NCBI GenBank assembly: GCA_005799475.1
Contig: SYGQ01000219.1
Coordinates: 1 to 13,419 of the forward strand
Source: Planctomycetia bacterium
GTDB taxonomy: Bacteria; Planctomycetota; Phycisphaerae; Phycisphaerales; SM1A02
Reading direction: 5' to 3'
DNA: 13,419 nt
In this document: positions 7,109 to 13,419 of the stretch, one piece after another
Position numbering within the stretch: position 1 is the first letter of the stretch
Layout of the letters: each line of letters starts with the position of its first letter
Notes under the pieces: generated by a model
What the model saw: only the letters and a program-made list of their open reading frames with translations
Database searches by the model: none
Told to the model about the DNA's origin: nothing
Program-made: the position numbers and the translations under genes

Positions 7109-7876
7109 GTGGGCTCCGAGAACGCGTTGATCGATGCGATGGGGCTGCGCAAGTCCTTTGGGACGCTCGAGGCTGTTCGGGGAGTCGACTTGTGCGTCGC
7201 CCGTGGCGAAGTCGTTGGGTTTCTCGGTCCAAACGGAGCCGGAAAGTCGACGACGATGCGCATGCTGACGGGGTATCTGTCGCGCGACGCGGGTTCGGTG
7301 AAGATCGCGGGCATCAACCTCGACGAGAACCCACTCGAAGCCAAGCGCAACATCGGCTACCTCCCCGAGGGGGCGCCGGCCTACATGGAAATGCGCGTCG
7401 AGGACTTTCTCGCGTTCGTCGCTCGCGTGAGGGGCTATCGAGGGGGAACGATCCGCGAGCGCGTCGACCGCGCGATCAGCCGCGTCCACCTCGAGCCCTG
7501 CCGTGGGCAGCGGATCGAGACGCTCTCGAAGGGCTACAAGCGTCGGACGGGCATCGCGCAGGCTCTGTTGCACGACCCGCCCGTCCTCATCATGGACGAG
7601 CCCACTGACGGGCTCGACCCGAACCAGAAGTTCGAGGTGCGCCAACTCGTGCGCGAACTCGGAAAGACCCGTGCCATCGTCCTCTCGACCCACATTCTCG
7701 AGGAAGTCGATGCCGTCTGCACGCGCGCGATCATTATCACGCGCGGCGAAACCGTCTTCGATGGATCGCCCAAGGACCTCGACTCGCGCGTGCCGAGGGA
7801 TGTCACGGCGAATCGGCTCGACCATGTCTTTCGCACATTGACATTGGCGAAGGCCGCCAATGGGAAGTCGCGATGA
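7109..7876 (+). CDS. ABC transporter ATP-binding protein, GldA-like (ABC-2 exporter type)
   Basis: A 255-residue cytoplasmic ATPase that would power the permease encoded next. All nucleotide-binding motifs are present: Walker A GPNGAGKST (40-48), the Q-loop region as YLPEGAP (E instead of Q, common in this subfamily), signature LSKGYKRR (139-146), Walker B VLIMDEP (159-165), the D-loop GLD and the switch histidine in STHILEE (H195). The start is GTG 7109: starting at the in-frame ATG 7139 would remove the first beta-strand (ALIDAMGLRKSFG) that the fold needs. No Shine-Dalgarno precedes the GTG; a TACTAT box does. The stop overlaps the next start (ATGA), so it is translationally coupled. The cargo is unknown. 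Gliding-motility Gld is the best-known relative, but this family is widespread in non-gliding bacteria. Confidence 0.93.
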   Translation: MGSENALIDAMGLRKSFGTLEAVRGVDLCVARGEVVGFLGPNGAGKSTTMRMLTGYLSRDAGSVKIAGINLDENPLEAKRNIGYLPEGAPAYMEMRVEDFLAFVARVRGYRGGTIRERVDRAISRVHLEPCRGQRIETLSKGYKRRTGIAQALLHDPPVLIMDEPTDGLDPNQKFEVRQLVRELGKTRAIVLSTHILEEVDAVCTRAIIITRGETVFDGSPKDLDSRVPRDVTANRLDHVFRTLTLAKAANGKSR

Positions 7877-8646
7877 GCGAGCGCCTCGGGCCGCCACCGA
7901 CACCGGGCAAGACCTCGCGCACCCTGAGCGTTGCTCGGCGCGAGTTCGCGGCGTACTTCGCCACGCCGCTCGCGCCAGTGTTCCTGGTGATGTTCGTCGC
8001 GCTCTCCGCGCTTCTGGCGTTTCAAGCGGGCGGTCTCTACACGCGCGGCTCCGCGGATCTCCGGTCGCTCTTTCAGTGGCAGCCGTGGCTCGCTCTCTTC
8101 TTCATGCCGGCGTTGGGCATGCGACTTTGGGCGGACGAGCGGCGCAGCGGATCGCTCGAACTTCTTGTCACACTGCCTCTGTCCACCTTTGACATGGTCG
8201 TTGGGAAGTTCCTCGCCGCGTGGGGATTCTCCTGTGTGGCGCTGCTTCTGACGACGCCGCTCTGGATGACGGTGTCGTGGCTGGGCGCACCCGATCACGG
8301 CGTCATCGTGGCCTCGTACATCGCCACCGCGCTCTTGTTTGCCACGCTCCTCTGTGTCTGCGCCTGCCTCTCGGCGTGCACACGAAATGCCGTCGTCGCG
8401 TTCGTGCTTGGCGTCGCGGCGTGCTTCATCCTGCTGATGAGTGGCTACAGCGTCGTCCTTGACTTCTTTGCGCAGTGGGCGCCGCGCTGGTCGACCGAGG
8501 CGATCGTGTCCATGAGTGCGCTGTCGCACTACGAGGCGCTCGTCCGTGGCGTCCTCGATGTGCGCGACATGCTCTATCCGATCTCGATGGTCTGCGGCAT
8601 GCTCTGGATCAACGCGGTGCTCTTGCACTGGAAGGCAACACGATGA
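7873..8646 (+). CDS. ABC-2 type permease, GldF-like
   Basis: A 257-residue integral membrane protein with about six hydrophobic segments: roughly 35-52, 70-86, 112-136, 143-166, 170-196 and 233-251. The cytoplasmic motif MRLWADERRSGSLELLVTLP (83-102) is typical of ABC-2 permeases, where it contacts the ATPase. The N-terminus (about 1-30) is cytoplasmic and Pro/Arg-rich and precedes AARREF-like sequence. It starts at 7873 within the ATPase stop (ATGA) and its own stop overlaps the next start (ATGA at 8643), so all three genes are made as a coupled set. The protein would form the homodimeric or heterodimeric channel of the exporter; cargo cannot be inferred. Confidence 0.9.
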   Translation: MSERLGPPPTPGKTSRTLSVARREFAAYFATPLAPVFLVMFVALSALLAFQAGGLYTRGSADLRSLFQWQPWLALFFMPALGMRLWADERRSGSLELLVTLPLSTFDMVVGKFLAAWGFSCVALLLTTPLWMTVSWLGAPDHGVIVASYIATALLFATLLCVCACLSACTRNAVVAFVLGVAACFILLMSGYSVVLDFFAQWAPRWSTEAIVSMSALSHYEALVRGVLDVRDMLYPISMVCGMLWINAVLLHWKATR

Positions 8647-10508
8647 GTGCCCGCGACACCTCCGGTGGTGTTCCACGCATTCTCGCGATTCTCGCGGGGA
8701 TGATTCTCTTCAACGCCGCAGCCGCATTTGGCCTGATCGGCTGGCGCATTGACCTGACGAACGAGGGGCTCTATTCGTTTTCCGCGGGAACACGGGCGAT
8801 CCTCGGTTCGCTCAAAGAGCCCGTCCGCTTGGATTTCTACTTCTCTCGCGAGGCCCTCGCTGATGTTCCGTCGCTCCGCGCGCATGCGCACCGAGTGCTC
8901 GAGTACCTCGATGAACTTGTACGACTCTCCGACGGCTCACTGGAGCTTCGTGTCATCAACCCGCAGCCGTTCAGCCAAGAAGAGGACGACGCCCGGGCCT
9001 CCGGGCTCATCGTGCAGGCGCTCAACAATTCCGGCACGACCGCCATCCTTGGCCTCGTGGCGAACGGGCCGACGGGAGAGAAGAAGTCCATCGCGGTGTT
9101 TTCACCCGAGCGCGACTCGTTCCTCGAGTACGAGGTGGCCAAGGCGATCGCCACGGTCGGAAGGACGAACAAGCCCTGCGTCGGCGTGCTCTCCACGATG
9201 CCGCTGACGAACCAGACGCGAATGGGCGGCATCCCGATGGGCGGGTCCGGGGGCGAACCGTATGCGATTCGCCAGATGCGCGAACTGTTCCGCCTCGTGG
9301 ACATCTCGCCGAGCGCGAATGAGCTCCCACCGGAGATCGAGGCGCTCCTGCTCGTTCAGCCGCGCAAACTCTCGGAGCCGATGCTCAGGGCCATCGACTC
9401 GTGGGCGGTTGCGGGCAAGCCGCTGGTCGTCCTTGCGGATCCATTCGCCGAGTGCGACACGAGTCCAGATTCGATACAGATGGGCGCCAAAGTGCCCGCC
9501 ACAGCACACGACTTCCCACTCCTTGCCGCGTGGGGGATCTCGATCCCGACAGACATGGCCGTCGGCGACCTCGAGTATGCGACACGCATTCAGACGGCCG
9601 CCCAGGGCGGCATCATGCGCGAACTCAACTATGTCGCCTGGCTCAGCCTCACGCCCGCGGCGCTGAGCGACGAGCACCCACTGACAGGCGGCCTTGCGGC
9701 GATCAACCTGAAGAGCGCCGGCGAGATCAAGCGCATTGACGGGGGGCCGCCGGCGATCAACCCGTCGATCGAGCCGCTCGTCTTTTCGAGCGCGAGATCG
9801 CAGCTCATCCAAACTCTCAAGCTCGGATACTTCGGAGACGCTGAGCAACTCCTGCGCGACTGCAAGCCCGACGGCGTCCGACGCACGCTGGCCGCCCGCA
9901 TCACGGGTCCCATCATGAGCGCCGTTTCTGGTGCGCCCGGACGGGCGAACATCGTCATCATCGCTGATGCGGATCTCCTGTGGGACGAGACATGGGTCCG
10001 CGACGATCCGCAGACCGGCATGAAGCGAGCGTTTTCCGATAACGGCCCGCTCGTGATCGGCCTCCTCGAGCTGATGGCTGGCGATCCCGCTGTGGCCACG
10101 CTGCGCTCGCGCGGTGCGTTCCAGCGGCCCTTCGAACGCGTCGAGGAGCTTCGCAAGCAGGCCGAGACGGAGTTCATCGCACGCGAGAAGAACTTGCAGT
10201 GGGAGGTGCGCAAGACCGAGATCACCATCGCTCAGCTCCAGGGAGAGCGGGGAGCAAGCGAGTCAGGGCCGATGCTCCTGTCCGACGCGCAACAGAAGGA
10301 GCTCGAAAAACTCCAACAGACGATGAACGAGTACCGCAAGGAACTCCGAAGTGTGCAGTTCGAACTGCGCAGCGGCGTGGAAGCGCTCGGTCAGCGACTC
10401 TTGCTTTTGAATGTCGTCCTGTGGCCAGCGATCGTCGCGCTCGTCAGCGGCTTGTGGTGTTGGTCCTGTGCCAGACGGGTCGTGCGCGCGTCACCCGACG
10501 CGGGCTGA
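8643..10508 (+). CDS. GldG-like ABC transporter auxiliary protein
   Basis: A 621-residue membrane-anchored protein of the Gldg/ABC_transp_aux type. The start at 8643 is chosen from the ATGA overlap with the permease; longer in-frame sequence upstream lies inside that gene. One N-terminal transmembrane segment (about 12-34) is followed by DLTNEGLYSFSAGTRAIL (37-54), the hallmark of the family, and a large extracytoplasmic region with Rossmann-like stretches (KPCVGVLSTMP 177-187; KPLVVLADPFAE 259-270; ANIVIIADADLLWD 435-448). A charged coiled coil (about 497-585, including QQKELEKLQQTMNEYRKEL) precedes a second transmembrane segment (about 587-606) and a basic C-terminus. In GldFG-type systems this partner sits on the outer face of the permease. 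The soluble domain resembles sugar- or peptide-sensing folds, but no ligand can be named. Confidence 0.9.
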   Translation: MSARDTSGGVPRILAILAGMILFNAAAAFGLIGWRIDLTNEGLYSFSAGTRAILGSLKEPVRLDFYFSREALADVPSLRAHAHRVLEYLDELVRLSDGSLELRVINPQPFSQEEDDARASGLIVQALNNSGTTAILGLVANGPTGEKKSIAVFSPERDSFLEYEVAKAIATVGRTNKPCVGVLSTMPLTNQTRMGGIPMGGSGGEPYAIRQMRELFRLVDISPSANELPPEIEALLLVQPRKLSEPMLRAIDSWAVAGKPLVVLADPFAECDTSPDSIQMGAKVPATAHDFPLLAAWGISIPTDMAVGDLEYATRIQTAAQGGIMRELNYVAWLSLTPAALSDEHPLTGGLAAINLKSAGEIKRIDGGPPAINPSIEPLVFSSARSQLIQTLKLGYFGDAEQLLRDCKPDGVRRTLAARITGPIMSAVSGAPGRANIVIIADADLLWDETWVRDDPQTGMKRAFSDNGPLVIGLLELMAGDPAVATLRSRGAFQRPFERVEELRKQAETEFIAREKNLQWEVRKTEITIAQLQGERGASESGPMLLSDAQQKELEKLQQTMNEYRKELRSVQFELRSGVEALGQRLLLLNVVLWPAIVALVSGLWCWSCARRVVRASPDAG

Positions 10509-10512
10509 CCGC

Positions 10513-10518
10513 TATCAT
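10513..10518 (+). promoter_or_regulatory. Possible -10 box for the HicA-like gene
   Basis: TATCAT lies four bases after the stop of the GldG-like gene and eight bases before ATG 10527. Transcription from it would begin one or two bases before the ATG, a nearly leaderless message. No Shine-Dalgarno is present in the 18-base gap. The -35 region shows nothing like TTGACA. Confidence 0.4.
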
Positions 10519-10526
10519 CACGATCG

Positions 10527-10802
10527 ATGTCGCATCATCATCACCAGACGCTCGACCGAGTCTTCGCCCACCCGACCACTCACAATCTGCATTGGCGCGA
10601 TGTCGTCCAAATGTTCATTGATCTTGGGGCGACGGCAGAGTCGACCAAGCACGAGCATCTCAAGGTGATTCTCGCGGGCAAGGAAATGAGTTTCCCGATC
10701 CCGCATGGCGGAACGCTTTCGCGGGATCACGAGATTTCCGCGATCAGGAAGTTCCTGAAGGACTGTGGATTTGGACCCGGCAAAGCAGGCGCGTCACACT
10801 GA
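10527..10802 (+). CDS. Solitary HicA-like (dsRBD-fold) small protein
   Basis: A 91-residue protein that I recognise, from general pattern, as related to the HicA/YcfA-like family. An N-terminal helix pair (LHWRDVVQMFIDLGATAE, 21-38) is followed by a strand with a histidine-containing turn (KHEHLKVIL, 41-49), a second strand ending in PIPHGG (57-62), and a C-terminal helix (EISAIRKFLKDCGF, 69-82). In HicA toxins a histidine in the first strand is catalytic for mRNA cleavage; H42 or H44 occupies that place. No HicB-like antitoxin gene lies on either side, so activity as a toxin is doubtful, and many stand-alone homologues exist with no known role. The natural HHHH at residues 3-6 is part of the gene. 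It follows the GldG-like gene by 18 bases and precedes the microprotein gene by 19. Confidence 0.6.
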   Translation: MSHHHHQTLDRVFAHPTTHNLHWRDVVQMFIDLGATAESTKHEHLKVILAGKEMSFPIPHGGTLSRDHEISAIRKFLKDCGFGPGKAGASH

Positions 10803-10812
10803 CGCGAGAAAT

Positions 10813-10816
10813 GGAG
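10813..10816 (+). promoter_or_regulatory. Shine-Dalgarno for the membrane microprotein
   Basis: GGAG followed by CTCTC and then ATG at 10822. The five-base spacing is ideal and selects this start over the in-frame codon at 10765, which lies inside the HicA-like gene. Confidence 0.75.
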
Positions 10817-10821
10817 CTCTC

Positions 10822-10983
10822 ATGGGTACAGAGAATTCATGTTCAACGAGTAGTTGCTGCAAGGGAAAGTTGTGTGGCTTGGTCTTCAAGCTCATCATCG
10901 CGGGGCTGCTGACCTGCATCGCCAGCAGCCTCTGGGAGATTGAGAAGTCCGTGTCGCGCATGGCCGCGACCGCAAAGCCGTAG
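10822..10983 (+). CDS. Cysteine-rich single-pass membrane microprotein, function unknown
   Basis: A 53-residue protein I do not recognise. The N-terminal 18 residues carry four cysteines (C7, C12, C13, C18 within NSCSTSSCCKGKLC). A hydrophobic segment (about 19-37, LVFKLIIAGLLTCIASSL, with K23 and C32) is long enough for one membrane helix, and the C-terminus is short and mildly basic. The positive lysines before the helix and the lack of a cleavage site suggest a membrane-anchored protein with a cysteine cluster at the N-terminal side; metal binding, disulfide formation or acylation are all possible. The strong GGAG site and 19-base gap after the HicA-like gene suggest co-transcription. The first third of the gene is visibly less GC-rich than the surroundings. 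It is convergent with the DUF1080 protein gene 16 bases away. Confidence 0.65.
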   Translation: MGTENSCSTSSCCKGKLCGLVFKLIIAGLLTCIASSLWEIEKSVSRMAATAKP

Positions 10984-10999
10984 GTCGACAGCGCGATGG

Positions 11000-13419
11000 C
11001 TAGGGACGCGGCGGGATCGCGCCCGCTTGTGCCATCCACAGATTGCGGAGTTTGACGGGCCCTTCCGCCGCGTTCGGGTGTGCTTGGATCAGAAGCGGGT
11101 GATCGCCCGGCGCTTCTGGCGGGCTCGCCCCCGTCTTGTCCACGACTTCGACATCGTTGTGGACGAGGATGCCGTTCCAAAGGACAGTCATGCGCGCGTT
11201 GGCGGTCTTGCGCTCACCGTTCCAGCGCGGTGCCGTGAACCAGATGTCGTAGGACTGCCAGGTCCCGGCTCCGGTTGATGCGTTGCAGTCGGGAGCACGC
11301 TGTCGGTAGATCGCGCCCGCTTCGTTGAACGCGCACCGATGGGGCGCCCGAGGCGTGTTCATGATCTGCACTTCGTATCGCGACTGCAACTTCACACCGC
11401 CATTGCCGTTTTGCTGTCCATCTCGGATGTCCCCGCCGGGTGGGCTGAACCACTCCACATGCACGAAGCAGTCGCCGTGGGACTGCCCCGCGACCAGATC
11501 GCGAGTGCCGATCGCGTCGGCGTCGGGAGTGATGAGTTCACCGTTGATGATCTCCCAGGCGGCGTCACCACCCTCGCCGTCAAGGGGCGCGGTCGCACCG
11601 ACGGGCCGCTTCGGCGATCCGATGAACGCCGTGAAGGGCAGTTCTTCGCTGGGGATTCGATTGACCGTCGTCCACGACTGGGTCGACCAGGGCGTTCGGC
11701 CGTATGCATCGAGCAGGTCGTGCAGTTGGAGGGAGAGAACTTCTCCCTCGCGCCATGGGTCAAGCGTGAGCCGCACCTGATCGCCCGCAGGCGACGCTTC
11801 CACTCTCGTCACCGCGACAGTGTGGAGCCCAATCTTTGGTCCGCCGTACTTCTCGCTGGGTTCGTAACGCCACGCGAGCGCGCGGTAATGGAGGGCCTGG
11901 GCGAGTTGCACTGGATCAACTCGGGAACTCAGCGTCACCAGCACGCCGTGTGGCTGTGTGTCGACGCGAATCACTTCGAACGCGGCGGCCCGTGCCGCGT
12001 CGGGTCCAGACTCAATCGACCACGCAGGAACGAGTCGCTCGAGTCCGGCGGTGTGTCCCTTGTGGTTCCAGTTTCCGTTGGAACCGATGCCGCCCGCATA
12101 CAGCGACCGGTCGCCTCGTGACCCCCATGCGAGCCGGTTCACTCCAGCTTCGAGACCCTGCGAGTGCATGAACACCGTTCCCTGATAGACGCCCTCGACC
12201 TGCGCGACGGCAGTTCTCTGGATGCCGCCGTAGGTGACATCGCCCACGAGCATCTGTCCACGATGCGGTCCGTCGTCGATGAGCACACACTGGCTTGGTG
12301 AGTTGCCGATCTCGCCGTGCGGGAACCACACAACCGGCGGCACCGCCGGTTCGTTCCCCGTGCGCCTCTCTTGGTGACCATAGAACGCGCCGGAGATGAC
12401 GCGGTTCATGCGGCTCGACGGGAGCCATGAGCCCTGATTGTCGCAGACGAAGAGTTCACCGTCGACACCGCGACCCATGCCGTTGGGGGTCCGGAGTCCG
12501 CGCGCCTCCCGTCGAAGTTCTCCCGTCGCGGGGTCCACCGACCAGATCGATCCCGGACCGTCACAGACGGGGAAGTCCCCCTCGCCACCAGGGAGGTAGT
12601 CCGTCAATCCGCCGCGTAGGGGCACGCTCGTCGCGAACCAGAGTCTTCCGCGCCACGACTCGAGATTGAACGAGAATTCGTGGTAGTTCGCCGAGTGCGG
12701 CCATGCCTGTGCGACGGCCTCGAAGCGATCGGCGCGCGAGTCGCCGTCCTCGTCGGTGACGCGCGTGAGTTCACCCTTCTGCGTCACGATGAAGCCGCGA
12801 TCACACTCGATGATCCCGAGCGGTTCGCCCAACCCTTGTGCGAAGAGGTGCGCAGCCGGATCGGCGTCATTGGGGTCGATGATCCAGATCGCGCCCTGGG
12901 GGTCCCATGTCGCCACCGCGATGCGGCCGTCGCGCATGGCGCACAGCGCACCCACTGACGGAAGGAACGACTCGGGACGGAAGCGTTCGAGCGTGTAGGC
13001 AGGATGCACTTCGACCAGTGGTCGTCCGTCGCCCGCGTCGCGCCGTCCGCCGCGAGTGTCGTGGCCCTTTGGCCCGGGGCTGACTACGAACGACTGTCCC
13101 GCATCGGCCCGGAGGGAGGTCGTAGGGATCGCCCGGTAGGCAACCTCGCCCGGCGGCACCCACTCGAGCGAGAGCGCAAACTTCCCCGCGTCTTCGTAGA
13201 ACTCGATGCGGATTGGGTGAAGTCCCACCGCGAGTTCGATCCCGCCTTCATCCACGAAGCCAGGCTTCTCCTCGGTGTCGAGGACTTGCGTGCCGTCGAT
13301 GAAGAGCCGCGCCCCGTCGTCGCCAACGAGGCGCAGGTTGTGCCCACCATCGTGGTCGACCACAAGCCATCCACGCAGAACTCCGGCGAAGTGATCGTGG
13401 TGCTCGCCATCGGGGCCCG
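11000..13419 (-). CDS. Multidomain PA14 / PVC-type beta-propeller / DUF1080 protein (5' end outside window)
   Basis: The frame is open to the right edge, so at least 805 residues are present and the start is not in the window; the GTG near 13363 falls inside a PA14-like domain and is not a real start. Domains in order, counting from the edge: PA14-like (about 1-95; HFAGVLRGWLVV, DDGARLFIDGTQVLD, GLHPIRIEFYE), a sugar-binding fold; a glucose/sorbosone dehydrogenase-like beta-propeller of the type abundant in Planctomycetes (about 145-465; GLRTPNGMGRG, DVTYGGIQRTAV, GSNGNWNHKG); a beta-sandwich (about 480-590); and a C-terminal DUF1080/3-keto-disaccharide hydrolase-like domain (about 615-797; NGGVKLQSRYEVQIMNT, FNEAGAIYRQRAPDCNAS, VRL-type end KLRNLWMA). 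The last domain binds or cleaves glycans in characterised relatives. I see no haem-binding CxxCH in the part present. It is predicted secreted and to act in polysaccharide use. It ends 16 bases from the convergent microprotein gene. Confidence 0.88.
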   Translation of the reverse strand, partial: GPDGEHHDHFAGVLRGWLVVDHDGGHNLRLVGDDGARLFIDGTQVLDTEEKPGFVDEGGIELAVGLHPIRIEFYEDAGKFALSLEWVPPGEVAYRAIPTTSLRADAGQSFVVSPGPKGHDTRGGRRDAGDGRPLVEVHPAYTLERFRPESFLPSVGALCAMRDGRIAVATWDPQGAIWIIDPNDADPAAHLFAQGLGEPLGIIECDRGFIVTQKGELTRVTDEDGDSRADRFEAVAQAWPHSANYHEFSFNLESWRGRLWFATSVPLRGGLTDYLPGGEGDFPVCDGPGSIWSVDPATGELRREARGLRTPNGMGRGVDGELFVCDNQGSWLPSSRMNRVISGAFYGHQERRTGNEPAVPPVVWFPHGEIGNSPSQCVLIDDGPHRGQMLVGDVTYGGIQRTAVAQVEGVYQGTVFMHSQGLEAGVNRLAWGSRGDRSLYAGGIGSNGNWNHKGHTAGLERLVPAWSIESGPDAARAAAFEVIRVDTQPHGVLVTLSSRVDPVQLAQALHYRALAWRYEPSEKYGGPKIGLHTVAVTRVEASPAGDQVRLTLDPWREGEVLSLQLHDLLDAYGRTPWSTQSWTTVNRIPSEELPFTAFIGSPKRPVGATAPLDGEGGDAAWEIINGELITPDADAIGTRDLVAGQSHGDCFVHVEWFSPPGGDIRDGQQNGNGGVKLQSRYEVQIMNTPRAPHRCAFNEAGAIYRQRAPDCNASTGAGTWQSYDIWFTAPRWNGERKTANARMTVLWNGILVHNDVEVVDKTGASPPEAPGDHPLLIQAHPNAAEGPVKLRNLWMAQAGAIPPRP

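Noticed and set aside
10527..10544. MSHHHH start resembling an engineered His tag
   Set aside because: There are only four histidines and the sequence continues into a family-like N-terminus; His-rich starts occur naturally in this kind of protein.
11008..11023. Small hairpin (GCGGG / CCCGC) at the convergent gene ends as a terminator
   Set aside because: It has only about five pairs, no T-run, and lies inside the last codons of the DUF1080 protein.
12332..12351. Nine-base inverted repeat with two-base loop (AACCGGCGG / CCGCCGGTT)
   Set aside because: It lies in the middle of the propeller coding region, encoding a Pro/Val-rich stretch; there is no T-tract and no gene boundary, so it is probably chance in GC-rich codons.
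13361..13363. GTG as the start of the PA14/DUF1080 protein
   Set aside because: The frame stays open to the window edge and the 18 codons before it (starting GPDGEHHDHF) fit a PA14-like strand, so the true start lies outside.

Overview
The window is GC-rich bacterial chromosome. It most likely comes from a planctomycete of the Phycisphaerae type. Three neighbouring secreted proteins end in paired dockerin-like calcium loops (D-x-N-x-D-G...D followed by LL..WG), a tail common in that group. The PA14 / PVC-type beta-propeller / DUF1080 protein at the right edge points the same way. Almost every base is coding, genes touch or overlap, and every stop codon seen is TGA or TAG. The taxonomic assignment is inference from protein content, not from a marker gene.

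Layout. Left (1-2035, minus strand): a secreted M16 zinc peptidase with an intact HxxEH site and a long helical insertion, followed by the first 33 codons of a second secreted protein that is probably its M16 partner. A 90-base divergent promoter region (2036-2125) separates this pair from a plus-strand run of eight genes. The first three genes (2126-7095) are secreted and dockerin-tailed: an endonuclease/exonuclease/phosphatase-fold hydrolase, a CARDB-type metzincin protease (HEIGHCWGRGH) and a DNRLRE-type beta-sandwich protein. The next three (7109-10508) form a translationally coupled GldA/GldF/GldG-like ABC-2 exporter, with ATGA overlaps at both junctions. Then come a solitary HicA-like protein (10527-10802) and a 53-residue cysteine-rich single-pass membrane microprotein (10822-10983). 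Right (11000-13419, minus strand): a large multidomain protein, open at the window edge, with PA14, beta-propeller, beta-sandwich and DUF1080 domains, convergent with the plus-strand run.

How it may fit together. The left two-thirds encodes an extracellular or cell-surface degradative set: two M16-type proteins, a phosphoesterase or nuclease, and a metalloprotease. The last two share a sorting or anchoring tail with a structural beta-sandwich protein. The ABC module may be an unrelated exporter that happens to sit downstream, or may serve the envelope. The right-edge protein suggests glycan use.

The most intriguing signals are the run of three different proteins with the same tail; TA...T boxes 6-8 bases upstream of starts that lack a Shine-Dalgarno sequence (candidate leaderless genes); and the HicA-like/membrane-microprotein pair with no HicB. 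I found no CRISPR array, tRNA, rRNA, insertion sequence or attachment site.
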